Part shown: positions 1 through 8,350 of the stretch, piece by piece
How positions within the stretch are numbered: the stretch's first letter is position 1
How the letters are laid out: each line of letters opens with the position of its first letter
Assembly: GCA_905201915.1 (NCBI GenBank)
Contig: CAJKQE010000005.1
Coordinates: forward strand, 11,088-75,087
DNA: 64,000 nt
Direction: 5' to 3'
DNA from: an uncultured Lachnospiraceae bacterium
GTDB lineage: Bacteria > Bacillota > Clostridia > Lachnospirales > Lachnospiraceae
Position numbers and translations under genes: made by a program
Notes under the pieces: model-generated
What the model was told of the DNA's origin: nothing
Database searches by the model: none
What the model saw: only the letters and a program-made list of their open reading frames with translations

Positions 1-1
1 A

Positions 2-727
2 GACACAGATATTTCTCCTTATGATTCCGGTTCTTATGCCTCAGCAACTACTTATGTTACAGGAATGGCAGTGGCAGATGCCTGTAAGGAGCTTCGTGAA
101 AAAATTAAAGAAATCGGAGCACAGATTTTAGATGTTCCGGTACAGGAAACGGAATTTGATGGACAGAGGGTATATACACTGGATGGTGAGAAAGAAGTTT
201 CCGCAGAGGAAATTGCAGTAAAGGGAACTTGCGGAAATAACCAGTCTCTCCATGTAACAGTGAACCGATCTTCACAAATTTCACCGCCGCCGTTTATGGC
301 AGGTATGGCAGAGGTAGAAATCGACAGAGAAACAGGAAGTATTGAAGTCGTTGATTATGTAGCTGTGGTAGACTGCGGAACACCGGTAAATCCAAACCTT
401 GCCAGAGTACAGACAGAGGGTGGTCTTGCACAGGGAATTGGAATGGCTTTATATGAAGATATCCAATATAATGAAAAAGGACAGATGCGAAACAATTCCT
501 TTATGCAGTATAAAATTCCATGTCGGCAGGATGTAAAGAAAATTCGAGTGGAATTTGCTCCAAGTTACGAGAAATCCCATCCTTTTGGAGCAAAATCTAT
601 TGGTGAAATCGTAATTAACACACCATGTCCAGCTATTGCAAATGCGGTTTATAACGCAGTGGGACTTCGTATTAAAGAAATGCCGATTACACCGGAGAAA
701 ATTGCTATGGGATTATTAGAAAAATAA
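2..727 (+). CDS. Molybdopterin-binding subunit of a xanthine dehydrogenase-family hydroxylase (5' truncated by window edge)
   Basis: The reading frame is open from base 2, so the start lies upstream and only the last ~241 residues are present. The C-terminus matches large subunits of molybdenum hydroxylases (xanthine dehydrogenase/aldehyde oxidase family). There is a conserved DCGTPVNPNLA stretch, a GGLAQGIGMAL stretch, and near the end GAKSIGE followed by INTPCPAIANAVYNA; the Glu of GAKSIGE is the position of the catalytic glutamate in this family. These enzymes hydroxylate purines or N-heterocycles at a molybdopterin-cytosine dinucleotide centre, with FeS and FAD partners expected upstream, outside the window. 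The substrate cannot be told from this fragment. The next gene is a permease 77 bp downstream, possibly functionally linked. Confidence 0.88.
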   Translation, partial: DTDISPYDSGSYASATTYVTGMAVADACKELREKIKEIGAQILDVPVQETEFDGQRVYTLDGEKEVSAEEIAVKGTCGNNQSLHVTVNRSSQISPPPFMAGMAEVEIDRETGSIEVVDYVAVVDCGTPVNPNLARVQTEGGLAQGIGMALYEDIQYNEKGQMRNNSFMQYKIPCRQDVKKIRVEFAPSYEKSHPFGAKSIGEIVINTPCPAIANAVYNAVGLRIKEMPITPEKIAMGLLEK

Positions 728-732
728 AATTT

Positions 733-746
733 GTCAAAAATTTGAC
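733..746. promoter_or_regulatory. 14-bp palindrome upstream of the APC permease
   Basis: GTCAAA-AA-TTTGAC is a perfect 6-bp inverted repeat with a 2-bp centre. It lies just upstream of a TATAAT at 758-763. A TTGACG at 742-747 overlaps it but is only 10 bp from the TATAAT, too close to be its -35. The position suggests an operator for the permease; no regulator can be named. Confidence 0.35.
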
Positions 747-804
747 GCTGTTAAGGGTATAATAAGCAGTCGCTAAAATTTATTAAAAACAAGGAGAAGA
801 AGTG

Positions 805-2214
805 ATGAATAACCACAAAAGCGAAAAGAAAATCATGTGGTACAGCCTTGCTTTTATGGCCTTTTCAACAGTATGGGGATTTGGAAATGTTATTAACGGC
901 TTTTCTGAATACGGCGGATTAAAAGCAATTGTTTCATGGGCATTAATTTTTGCCATTTATTTTGTACCATATGCGTTAATGGTTGGTGAAATGGGGAGTG
1001 CTTTCAAAGAAGCAGGCGGCGGTGTAAGCTCCTGGATCTTAGAAACAATCGGGCCTAGAATGGCTTATCTGGCAGGATGGACATACTGGATTGTGCATAT
1101 GCCATATATTTCACAGAAGCCAAACGGCGCAGTTATTGCAACAAGCTGGGCAATCTTCAGAGATGCACGTATCAGTCAGATGGATGTAAAGTTAATGGCA
1201 GTTATCTGTCTTGTATTATTCCTGTTTGCTGTGTGGGTTGCATCTAAGGGAATTGGCGTTTTAAACAAACTGACATCTCTTGCAGGCTCTACAATGTTTA
1301 TCATGTCTATTCTTTTCATCATTATGATGATTGCTGCACCTGCAATTACAGGAGCAGACGTAATGGACATCGAATGGTCACTGGACACCTTTATGCCTAC
1401 TTTTGACAGTAAGTTCTTCCTGAGCTTGTCTATTCTGGTATTTGCTGTAGGCGGATGTGAAAAGATTTCACCTTATGTAAATAAGATGAAAAATCCTGCA
1501 AAGGACTTCTCAAGAGGTATGATTACACTTGCCATCATGGTTACTGTATGTGCGGTATTGGGAACAATCTCATTAGGTATGATGTTTGATTCCAATAATA
1601 TTCCACCAGACCTTATGACAAACGGTGCTTACTATGCATTCCAGAAATTAGGTGAATATTACCATGTGGGTGATTTCTTCGTAGTAGTTTATGCTCTGAC
1701 AAATTTAATCGGACAGTTTGCAGTTTTAATTCTGTCTATTGATGCGCCTCTGCGTATGCTCTTAGACAGTGCAGATGATAACTATATTCCAAAGGCTATG
1801 TTTAAACAGAATAAACACGGCACTTATACAAATGGACATAAATTAGTTATGGTTATCGTATCTTTACTGATTATCGTTCCTGCATTTGGTATTGAAAGTG
1901 TAGACGTATTAGTAAAATGGCTTGTAAAAGTAAACTCTGTATGTATGCCTCTGCGTTACCTTTGGGTATTCGTTGCATATATTGCATTGAAGAAAGCAGG
2001 AGACAAATTCCATGCAGAATATCGTTTTGTTAAAAATAAAACTGTTGGTATTATCTTTGGTGTATGGTGCTTTGCATTCACAGCATTTGCCTGCATCGGT
2101 GGTATTTACTCAGAAGATCCATTCCAGTTAGTAATGAATATTGTAACTCCATTCGTATTAATCGGACTTGGATTTATTATGCCAATTATTGCAAAACGTT
2201 CTAAAAACAAATAA
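805..2214 (+). CDS. APC-superfamily amino acid permease (YjeM/glutamate-GABA antiporter type)
   Basis: A 469-residue polytopic membrane protein with about 12 hydrophobic segments. The first helix carries the glycine-rich APC substrate loop (VWGFGNVINGFSEYGG). Helix 2-3 has LMVGEMGSAFKEAGGGVSSW, typical of amino-acid antiporters related to YjeM and GadC. I chose ATG 805 over GTG 802 because AAGGAGA at 791-797 is better spaced for it. It should import or exchange an amino acid or related amine; the substrate is not readable from sequence. It follows the molybdenum hydroxylase in the same direction, but the intervening palindrome and TATAAT suggest its own promoter. Confidence 0.8.
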   Translation: MNNHKSEKKIMWYSLAFMAFSTVWGFGNVINGFSEYGGLKAIVSWALIFAIYFVPYALMVGEMGSAFKEAGGGVSSWILETIGPRMAYLAGWTYWIVHMPYISQKPNGAVIATSWAIFRDARISQMDVKLMAVICLVLFLFAVWVASKGIGVLNKLTSLAGSTMFIMSILFIIMMIAAPAITGADVMDIEWSLDTFMPTFDSKFFLSLSILVFAVGGCEKISPYVNKMKNPAKDFSRGMITLAIMVTVCAVLGTISLGMMFDSNNIPPDLMTNGAYYAFQKLGEYYHVGDFFVVVYALTNLIGQFAVLILSIDAPLRMLLDSADDNYIPKAMFKQNKHGTYTNGHKLVMVIVSLLIIVPAFGIESVDVLVKWLVKVNSVCMPLRYLWVFVAYIALKKAGDKFHAEYRFVKNKTVGIIFGVWCFAFTAFACIGGIYSEDPFQLVMNIVTPFVLIGLGFIMPIIAKRSKNK

Positions 2215-2221
2215 GAAGAAT

Positions 2222-2250
2222 AGTGCCCGGCTCCAAGGAGTACGGGCACT
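2222..2250 (+). terminator. Hairpin at the end of the permease gene
   Basis: AGTGCCCG (2222-2229) pairs with CGGGCACT (2243-2250), and CTCC/GGAG pair inside. The stem is strong but no T-run follows, so it may be a processing or weak termination signal rather than a textbook terminator. Confidence 0.45.
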
Positions 2251-2285
2251 ATGTATATAAGGTATATAAGATAAGGAGGAAAAAT

Positions 2286-3554
2286 ATGTATCAGGAAACA
2301 GCAAAAGAACTTATTCAGTTTATTGAAAAAAGCCCAACTTGTTTTCATGCAGTGGCTGCTATGAAAGAAATTCTGGAAAAAGAAGGTTATACAGAATTAA
2401 AAGAAGCTGATAAATGGGAAATTAAAAAGGGCGGAAATTATTATGTGACAAGAAACGATTCTTCTATTATTGCATTTTCTGTACCGGAAGGAGAAGCAAA
2501 AGGGTTCCGTATTATGGCAAGTCATAGTGATTCTCCATGCTTTAAGATTAAAGAAAATCCGGAAATGACAGTGGATAACAAATACGTGAAGTTAAACGTA
2601 GAGCGTTATGGTGGTATGATTTGTGCACCATGGTTTGATCGTCCTCTTTCTGTGGCAGGTCGTGTGATTGTAAAAGAAGATGGGAAGCTGGTGACAAAAC
2701 TGGTAGATGTAGACAGAGATTTATTGATGATTCCAAATCTTGCTATTCACATGAACAGAGAAGTAAATGATGGATATAAATACAATGCACAGAAAGATTT
2801 ACTTCCATTATTTGGAGATATTGCTGCAAAAGATACTTTTATGAAAACCATTGCCGAAGCAGCAGGTGTAAAAGAAGAGAATATTTTAGGTCATGATTTA
2901 TTCCTGTATAACAGAGAAAAAGGTTCTGTATGGGGAGCAAATGAAGAATATGTTTCTATTGGAAGATTAGATGATTTGCAGTGTGCATTTTCATCCTTAA
3001 AAGGTTTTCTGGCAGGTGAAAAGAAAGAATACATTGCGGTACATTGCGTTCTTGACAATGAAGAGGTGGGAAGCGGTACAAAACAGGGTGCAGCATCTAC
3101 ATTCTTATATGATGTATTGGTTCGTGCAAATCAGGCGCTGGGACAGGATTATGAAAATTATTTGAGATATCTTGCTAACAGTTTTATGGTTTCTGCTGAT
3201 AATGCCCATGCAGTTCATCCAAACTATACAGAGAAAGCAGATCCGGTAAACCGTCCATACTTAAATGAAGGAATTGTAATTAAACACAGTGCAAACCAGA
3301 AATATTGTACCGACGGTGTTTCTGCTGCAATGTTTAAAGATTTATGTAATGAAGCCGAAGTGCCTTTCCAGACATTTACCAATCGTTCTGACATTTTGGG
3401 TGGTTCTACACTGGGAAATATTTCTAATACAAAAGTTGCTTTAAATGCAGTAGATGTTGGTCTTCCGCAGCTTGCAATGCACTCTCCTTATGAAACAGTG
3501 GGAGTAAAAGATACAGAGTATCTGATTAAAGCAGCAACAAAATTATTTGCATAA
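2286..3554 (+). CDS. M18-family aminopeptidase (ApeB/aspartyl aminopeptidase type)
   Basis: A 422-residue cytosolic metallopeptidase that removes N-terminal residues, often acidic ones, from peptides. Zinc ligands of the M18 family are visible: HSDSP (H80, D82), the DNEEVGSG motif (D257, E259, E260), and a C-terminal LAMHSPYE. Length matches bacterial M18 enzymes (~420-430). ATG 2286 is preceded by AAGGAGGA at 2273-2280; upstream in-frame starts would read through the hairpin at 2222-2250 and have no ribosome site. A second, divergent M18 enzyme lies at 60924-62297, so the genome has at least two. Confidence 0.9.
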   Translation: MYQETAKELIQFIEKSPTCFHAVAAMKEILEKEGYTELKEADKWEIKKGGNYYVTRNDSSIIAFSVPEGEAKGFRIMASHSDSPCFKIKENPEMTVDNKYVKLNVERYGGMICAPWFDRPLSVAGRVIVKEDGKLVTKLVDVDRDLLMIPNLAIHMNREVNDGYKYNAQKDLLPLFGDIAAKDTFMKTIAEAAGVKEENILGHDLFLYNREKGSVWGANEEYVSIGRLDDLQCAFSSLKGFLAGEKKEYIAVHCVLDNEEVGSGTKQGAASTFLYDVLVRANQALGQDYENYLRYLANSFMVSADNAHAVHPNYTEKADPVNRPYLNEGIVIKHSANQKYCTDGVSAAMFKDLCNEAEVPFQTFTNRSDILGGSTLGNISNTKVALNAVDVGLPQLAMHSPYETVGVKDTEYLIKAATKLFA

Positions 3555-3591
3555 ACAAAAATATGGAGCTTTCATTTTAGACAGTAATCAG

Positions 3592-3684
3592 AAATAGTTA
3601 TACATTTTTGCGAATTTGTCGAGCTCACCTTGAGATTATAAGCTCAAAGTGGGCGCAGACGAAACGTAAAGTGTATAACTATTT
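3592..3684 (-). repeat. Long imperfect hairpin element, probable diverged copy of the dispersed repeat
   Basis: Outer arms AAATAGTTATACA (3592-3604) and TGTATAACTATTT (3672-3684) are perfectly complementary. Inside, a 12-bp stem with one mismatch forms near 3622-3633 and 3642-3653. Read on the minus strand, it contains TCGTCTG-CGCCCACT and GCTCGACAAATTCGC, resembling the two conserved blocks of the repeats at 43402, 51957 and 54875. It lies 3' of both convergent genes. Confidence 0.45.
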
Positions 3685-3713
3685 TTGATATACCGTTTAA
3701 TGTGCCGGCTCTT

Positions 3714-4118
3714 TTATAGTCTATCGTAAGTTTTTTCTTTGTTGTCCGAATTTTTTAAAAGTAAATATTTGCGGATTGCAAAGATAACGGCAATAGCGAT
3801 TACACCGATGAGAGTTTCAACCATATTAAGATGTTCTACTACCATTTGCCTTGCAATAGCAAACATTAAAACCTCCAAAAGATTTTCAGCAGTATGTTTT
3901 GCCAGCATTTTTACAAATTCTACACCAATGAGAAGTGTCAGTGCATTTCCCAGAAATTCCGTGAATTGTTCAGATGTAATATCTAAAAGTGGAATAGAAA
4001 TAAAATTATACAGCATAGGAACAATCAATGTAATAATAACTAAGAGCATTATTGCAGATAGGAATATTTCTGTATATCTGGAAATGGCATAGATAATATC
4101 ATTTAGTTTTCGCTTCAT
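3714..4118 (-). CDS. PsiE-like small membrane protein
   Basis: A 134-residue protein with four predicted transmembrane segments. The block ARQMVVEHLNMVETLIGV followed by IAVIFAIRKYLL matches the C-terminal half of the PsiE family (phosphate-starvation-inducible E), whose molecular function is unknown. The start is well supported: on the minus strand AGAAAGGAGA lies just before the ATG at 4118. The gene is alone on its strand between an aminopeptidase and a wall hydrolase; its 3' end abuts the hairpin at 3592-3684. No sign of a phosphate operon nearby. Confidence 0.65.
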   Translation of the reverse strand: MKRKLNDIIYAISRYTEIFLSAIMLLVIITLIVPMLYNFISIPLLDITSEQFTEFLGNALTLLIGVEFVKMLAKHTAENLLEVLMFAIARQMVVEHLNMVETLIGVIAIAVIFAIRKYLLLKNSDNKEKTYDRL

Positions 4119-4292
4119 ATTTCTCCTTTCTTAAAATGATTTTTACGCAAGAATTTTGTAACAATTTCTTGATTTCATCATACCATAAATTTAGCAAAAA
4201 ATCGAAGAAAAGATTGAAAAAGTGGGAAAATTGTATGATGTTTTAATAAGAAAGAAGATGTAATATAAATTTAAAAAATAAAAAGTTCACCC

Positions 4293-4321
4293 TTGCCAAG
4301 AAAAAAAAATTATGCTATTAT
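4293..4321 (+). promoter_or_regulatory. Sigma-A promoter of the NlpC/P60 gene
   Basis: TTGCCA (4293-4298), 17-bp spacer, TATTAT (4316-4321) with a TG one base upstream (extended -10). It lies about 88 bp before the ATG. The rest of 4119-4408 is AT-rich and shows nothing else I can support. Confidence 0.7.
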
Positions 4322-4408
4322 ATACAGGAAGTTTGAAAAATATTTCAGAAATGTTACAGATATTAAAAAAGTAAGTATAAAATTGTTATTGGAGAGGTAC
4401 ATAAAAAA

Positions 4409-5728
4409 ATGAAAAAAAGATTAGCATGTCTGTCATTGGTTTTTGCTATGGCAGCGACACAAATTCTTCCAGTTTTTGCTGCAAGAAAAGATGATGTACA
4501 GGCTCAGAAATCAGAAACTCAGAATAAACTTTCAGAAGCAGAAGCAAGAGCAAACAGTCTCGAGGCAGAAAAAGGTGCACTTATGGGACAGATTAGTTCC
4601 TCTGAACAGGAATTAGTAGATGTTCTTTCTCAGATTGATATTCTTGCCGGAGAAATTACAGATAAAGAAGCAGAAATTGAAAAAACAAAAGAAGATCTTG
4701 TACAGGCAGAGCAGGACAGAGATAAACAGTACGAAGCAATGAAGAAAAGAATTCAGTACATGTACGAAAATGGCGGAAGCGATGCATGGGCACAGATTTT
4801 ATTAGAGTCTGATAGTATTGCGTCTATGTTATCCAAAGTGGAAAACACAGAGAAAATGTATGCTTACGACAGAGCAGAACTGAAAGAAATGAAAGAAGTT
4901 GTTCAGGAAGTTAAAGATTTAGAGACAAAATTAGAAAATGAAAAATCTGAATTAGAAACTGCTAAAGAAGAACAGGAAGGCATGAAAGGTTCACTTCAGA
5001 CTAAGATTGATGAGTTAAAAGCAAATGCATCTGATTACGAAGCTCAGATTGCAAATGTAAAAGCACAGGCTGAACAGTATAAAAACCTGATTGCACAGCA
5101 GACAGCAGAGCTTGAACAAATTCAGGCACAGGAAGAAGCAGCAAGAAAAGAACAGGAAAGACAGCAGCAGGCTCAGCAGAACAAGAACAACAGCAATAAT
5201 AACAAACCTGCAAATAACAACAGCGGCAATACAAATAATAATAAACCAAGCAGTAATAAGCCAAGTAGCAATAAACCAAGCAATAGTGGTGGAAGCTCCA
5301 AACCAGAGAGCCAGAAACCATCATCTAAACCAGAAGCAGAAAAACCATCTACACCATCTTACAATAGTGGTACAGGTGCATCCGTTGTAGCTTATGCAAA
5401 ACAGTTTATCGGAAATCCTTATGTATATGGTGGAAACAGCTTAACAAATGGTATTGACTGTTCTGGATTTACACAGCAGATTTTTGGACACTTTGGATAT
5501 AGCCTTCCACGTACAAGTGGTGCACAGGCAAGCTCCGGTGTAGGCATTAATTATTCTGAACACCGTGCAGGAGACTTAATTGTATATCCTGGTCATGTAG
5601 CAATTCTTACAGGAGATGGTGGAATTGTACATGCTTCCAATAGTGCTCCATATCCAAAGGGTGGTATTAAATATACTGCAAATGCATTATACAGATCACC
5701 AATTGCAGTTAGAAGAATTGTTCAGTAA
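4409..5728 (+). CDS. Secreted coiled-coil NlpC/P60 peptidoglycan endopeptidase
   Basis: A 439-residue secreted protein. It has a signal peptide (MKKRLACLSLVFAMAATQ..., likely cut after VFA near residue 24), then a PcsB-like coiled coil (~30-250). A low-complexity linker rich in Asn, Ser, Pro and Lys (~255-325) follows, then a C-terminal NlpC/P60 domain (~330-439). The catalytic triad is visible as C351 in DCSGF, H396 in GHVAI and H408 in VHAS. Such proteins cleave the peptide stems of peptidoglycan in daughter-cell separation, the coiled coil usually holding the enzyme inactive or docking it to FtsX-type partners. Monocistronic: own promoter and a strong terminator. Confidence 0.92.
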   Translation: MKKRLACLSLVFAMAATQILPVFAARKDDVQAQKSETQNKLSEAEARANSLEAEKGALMGQISSSEQELVDVLSQIDILAGEITDKEAEIEKTKEDLVQAEQDRDKQYEAMKKRIQYMYENGGSDAWAQILLESDSIASMLSKVENTEKMYAYDRAELKEMKEVVQEVKDLETKLENEKSELETAKEEQEGMKGSLQTKIDELKANASDYEAQIANVKAQAEQYKNLIAQQTAELEQIQAQEEAARKEQERQQQAQQNKNNSNNNKPANNNSGNTNNNKPSSNKPSSNKPSNSGGSSKPESQKPSSKPEAEKPSTPSYNSGTGASVVAYAKQFIGNPYVYGGNSLTNGIDCSGFTQQIFGHFGYSLPRTSGAQASSGVGINYSEHRAGDLIVYPGHVAILTGDGGIVHASNSAPYPKGGIKYTANALYRSPIAVRRIVQ

Positions 5729-5749
5729 TTAATTACATAGACATATTGA

Positions 5750-5777
5750 GGAGAAATACCAGTTTTGGTATTTCTCC
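5750..5777 (+). terminator. Intrinsic terminator of the NlpC/P60 gene
   Basis: GGAGAAATACC (5750-5760) and GGTATTTCTCC (5767-5777) form an 11-bp perfect stem with a 6-nt loop, followed by TTTTGTG. Confidence 0.85.
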
Positions 5778-5810
5778 TTTTGTGTATATGGAGATTTCAG
5801 GAGAAAAGCG

Positions 5811-6494
5811 ATGAAAGAAGAGAAGAAAATATTAATTGTAGAAGATGACACAGATATCAATAATTTACTTTTTACAGCATTGGAGAAACAAGGATATACT
5901 GCCACACAGGCATTTTCGGGAACAGAAGCAAAAATGTTATTGAAAATGGAAAGTTTTGCGTTGGTATTACTGGATTTGATGCTGCCCGGAGTACCGGGAG
6001 AGGAAGTCTTGAAGTTTATAAGAGAACAAGGAAATAGTTCTGTAATTATTTTGACAGCAAAGGATACCCTTGATGATAAGGTAAATCTGTTAATTGCAGG
6101 AGCCGATGATTATATTACAAAACCTTTTGAGATACAGGAAGTATTGGCGAGAGTTCAGGTACAGCTTCGTCACGGTGTTCAAGAGGGAAATGGCAATGTG
6201 CTTTCATATAAACAGATGGTTTTGGACAGAGAAAAATTTCAAATAGAGGTAGAAGGAAAACCTTTGGAAAAAATTACAAAACAGGAATTTTCTATTTTGG
6301 AACTTTTATTAAAACATCCGAAACAGGTTTTCAGTAAAGAAGATATTTTTGAGTATGCGTGGGAAGAGCCTTATATGGGAGAAACAAAAACTTTGGACGT
6401 CCATATCAGTAATATTAGAAAAAAAGTAAAGGAAGTAACAAAAGAAGAATATATAGAAACAGTATGGGGAATTGGATATCGTCTTCAGCAATAA
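5811..6494 (+). CDS. OmpR-family response regulator
   Basis: A 227-residue regulator: receiver domain 1-120 with acidic pocket EDD (11-13), phospho-acceptor D55 in LLDLMLPG and the conserved Lys of ITKPFE, then a winged-helix DNA-binding domain (~130-227). It is first in the order regulator, ABC ATPase, ABC permease, histidine kinase (5811-9250), the usual order of small peptide-antibiotic response modules. TCAGGAGAAAAG precedes the ATG. A weak hairpin (CAGCA/TGCTG, 6487-6501) followed by TTTT lies at its stop codon, so expression of the downstream genes may be partly separated. Confidence 0.88.
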   Translation: MKEEKKILIVEDDTDINNLLFTALEKQGYTATQAFSGTEAKMLLKMESFALVLLDLMLPGVPGEEVLKFIREQGNSSVIILTAKDTLDDKVNLLIAGADDYITKPFEIQEVLARVQVQLRHGVQEGNGNVLSYKQMVLDREKFQIEVEGKPLEKITKQEFSILELLLKHPKQVFSKEDIFEYAWEEPYMGETKTLDVHISNIRKKVKEVTKEEYIETVWGIGYRLQQ

Positions 6495-6597
6495 TCTGCT
6501 GTTTTATTCATGCTTTACTCTTTTTTTACTTTTGCTTTGCGATTTTTTTAGATTGAAGGGTTATGATTAAGAGCAGATAAGAAAAGGAGAGGTTGTC

Positions 6598-7515
6598 ATG
6601 AGTGAATATTTATTGCAGACCAGAGGTCTGACAAAGCAATATGGACGTCATAAAGCAGTGGAAAATGTGGATATCCATGTAAAAAAAGGTGCCATTTATG
6701 GATTTATAGGAAGAAACGGAGCAGGAAAGAGTACCTGTTTGAAAATGATAAGCGGACTTTCACGTCCCACAGCAGGTGAGATTGAATTTTTTGGTTATTC
6801 AGGAAAAGAATTAAAAGAGGTACGTTCCAGAATTGGCTGTTTAATAGAAATGCCGGGTTTATATGGCAATATGACAGCATATCAAAATCTGAAAATAAAA
6901 TGTAAAATGCTGGGAATTGATAAAGTAGGATATGTAGAAGACATCTTGAAAACCGTAGGTTTGGAAAAGACAGGAAGAAAAAAAACAAAACATTTTTCTC
7001 TGGGAATGAAGCAGCGTCTTGGAATTGGGCTTGCTCTTGTGGGAGAACCTGACTTGCTGGTTTTAGATGAACCCATTAACGGACTTGATCCGCAGGGGAT
7101 TGTAGAGGTTCGCGATACTATACAGAAGCTTCGTGATGAGCGAAATATGACAATTTTAATTTCCAGTCATGTGTTAGAGGAGCTTTCAAAGCTGGCAACT
7201 CATTATGGAATTATTCATAATGGAAGCTTATTACAAGAAATCAGTCGTGAAGAACTAATGAGACGATGTTCGGAACGAATAGAATTGGAATTAGATTATC
7301 CAGAGCAGGCGCTTCCTATATTGGATAAGTTGGGCTTTACCAACTATCAGGTTATGGACAAACATCGTATTTATATTTTTGAACGTTTGGAAGAAAGCGC
7401 TCTTTTGAATATGGAGCTGGCAAAGGCAGGAATTCTCGTAAAAGGAATTTCCATTACAAGCGAAGATTTGGAAAGCTACTTTTTAAACCTGACAGGAGGT
7501 GCTCAGCATGCTTAA
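6598..7515 (+). CDS. ABC transporter ATP-binding protein, BcrA/lantibiotic-protection type
   Basis: A 305-residue ATPase: Walker A GRNGAGKST (38-46), signature FSLGMKQRLGIG, Walker B LLVLDEPINGLDP, and a C-terminal ~85-residue extension typical of BcrA/NisF-like ATPases. It should power the permease encoded next, with which it overlaps by 8 bp, and probably expels or displaces a membrane-active peptide. Placement between a response regulator and histidine kinase supports an inducible self-protection or sensing role. The inducer cannot be inferred. AAAGGAGAGG precedes the ATG at 6598. Confidence 0.88.
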   Translation: MSEYLLQTRGLTKQYGRHKAVENVDIHVKKGAIYGFIGRNGAGKSTCLKMISGLSRPTAGEIEFFGYSGKELKEVRSRIGCLIEMPGLYGNMTAYQNLKIKCKMLGIDKVGYVEDILKTVGLEKTGRKKTKHFSLGMKQRLGIGLALVGEPDLLVLDEPINGLDPQGIVEVRDTIQKLRDERNMTILISSHVLEELSKLATHYGIIHNGSLLQEISREELMRRCSERIELELDYPEQALPILDKLGFTNYQVMDKHRIYIFERLEESALLNMELAKAGILVKGISITSEDLESYFLNLTGGAQHA

Positions 7516-8350
7516 ACTGATTAAAATGGATTTATATCGAATGTTCCATACAAAAGCTTTTTATATTATTTGGATTATCTTGGCAGCAGCTGTTATTTTT
7601 TCAACTACTATGTCAAAAGAAGACTATAAGTATATGCAGGAGGAAGCAGCAAAAGGGCAGCTGGAAACAGTTTCAGAAGAAAATAACCTGAATTTTGGAT
7701 TAAGTGTCTCGCTTCCTACAAAACCAGGAGAAAAGGTGACGGTATTTGATCAGGTTTTTGCCAATATGCAGTCAAAATTTGTTGCTCTGTTTCTGGTGAT
7801 TTTTGCGGTATTGTTTTCCACAGCAGATATTACAAGCGGATATATTAAGAACATTGGAGGACAGATAAAGGAAAGAGGAAATCTCATTCTTTCAAAAGCA
7901 GTAGTATTGCTGATTTATACAGGATTGACCTTGCTTTTCTATCTGGGTATACAGGCAATTTGTCAGTACGCTGTGTTCGGAGAGTCAAAATGGGGAGATA
8001 TGGAAATGTTCTGGAGATATTTCGGGACAGAGGCAATCCTTCATTATGGTTTGGTATTGATTTGTATGGCAATGGCAGTTATTTTAAGAAGTAATATGCT
8101 TAGTATGACATTATCTGTTTGTATGTGCATGAATGTACTTATTTTGGTATACGGTGTTGTAGATAAAGTATTACAGGATATGGGAGTGAAAGACTTTTGC
8201 TTTATTGAACATACAGTCAGCGGAAAAATTTCTCTGCTTTCCATGATGCCGAAGGCTTCTGATTGTGTAAATGCACTGGGAATAGCCGGAGTATTTGGAA
8301 GTTTGGCAGTTCTTCTGACGATTTTAGTATTTCGAAGGAGAGATATATAA
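7508..8350 (+). CDS. ABC-2-type permease of the peptide-antibiotic module
   Basis: A 280-residue membrane protein with an N-terminal helix after MLKLIKMDLYRMFHTKAFY and five further hydrophobic segments. This is the architecture of lantibiotic-immunity or bacitracin permeases (NisG/BcrB-like) that pair with BcrA-type ATPases. I chose ATG 7508 because AGGAGG at 7494-7499 sits 8 bp upstream; GTG 7499 would overlap that ribosome site. The start lies inside the end of the ATPase gene, so translation is probably coupled. The histidine kinase starts immediately after its stop. Confidence 0.78.
   Translation: MLKLIKMDLYRMFHTKAFYIIWIILAAAVIFSTTMSKEDYKYMQEEAAKGQLETVSEENNLNFGLSVSLPTKPGEKVTVFDQVFANMQSKFVALFLVIFAVLFSTADITSGYIKNIGGQIKERGNLILSKAVVLLIYTGLTLLFYLGIQAICQYAVFGESKWGDMEMFWRYFGTEAILHYGLVLICMAMAVILRSNMLSMTLSVCMCMNVLILVYGVVDKVLQDMGVKDFCFIEHTVSGKISLLSMMPKASDCVNALGIAGVFGSLAVLLTILVFRRRDI

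Noticed and set aside
742..763. TTGACG and TATAAT before the APC permease as a promoter
   Set aside because: The spacer is only 10 bp; the TATAAT may be used but not with this -35.
5001..5390. Overlapping ORFs in both strands of the NlpC/P60 linker
   Set aside because: They arise from the low-complexity Asn/Ser/Pro codons of the linker; no ribosome sites.
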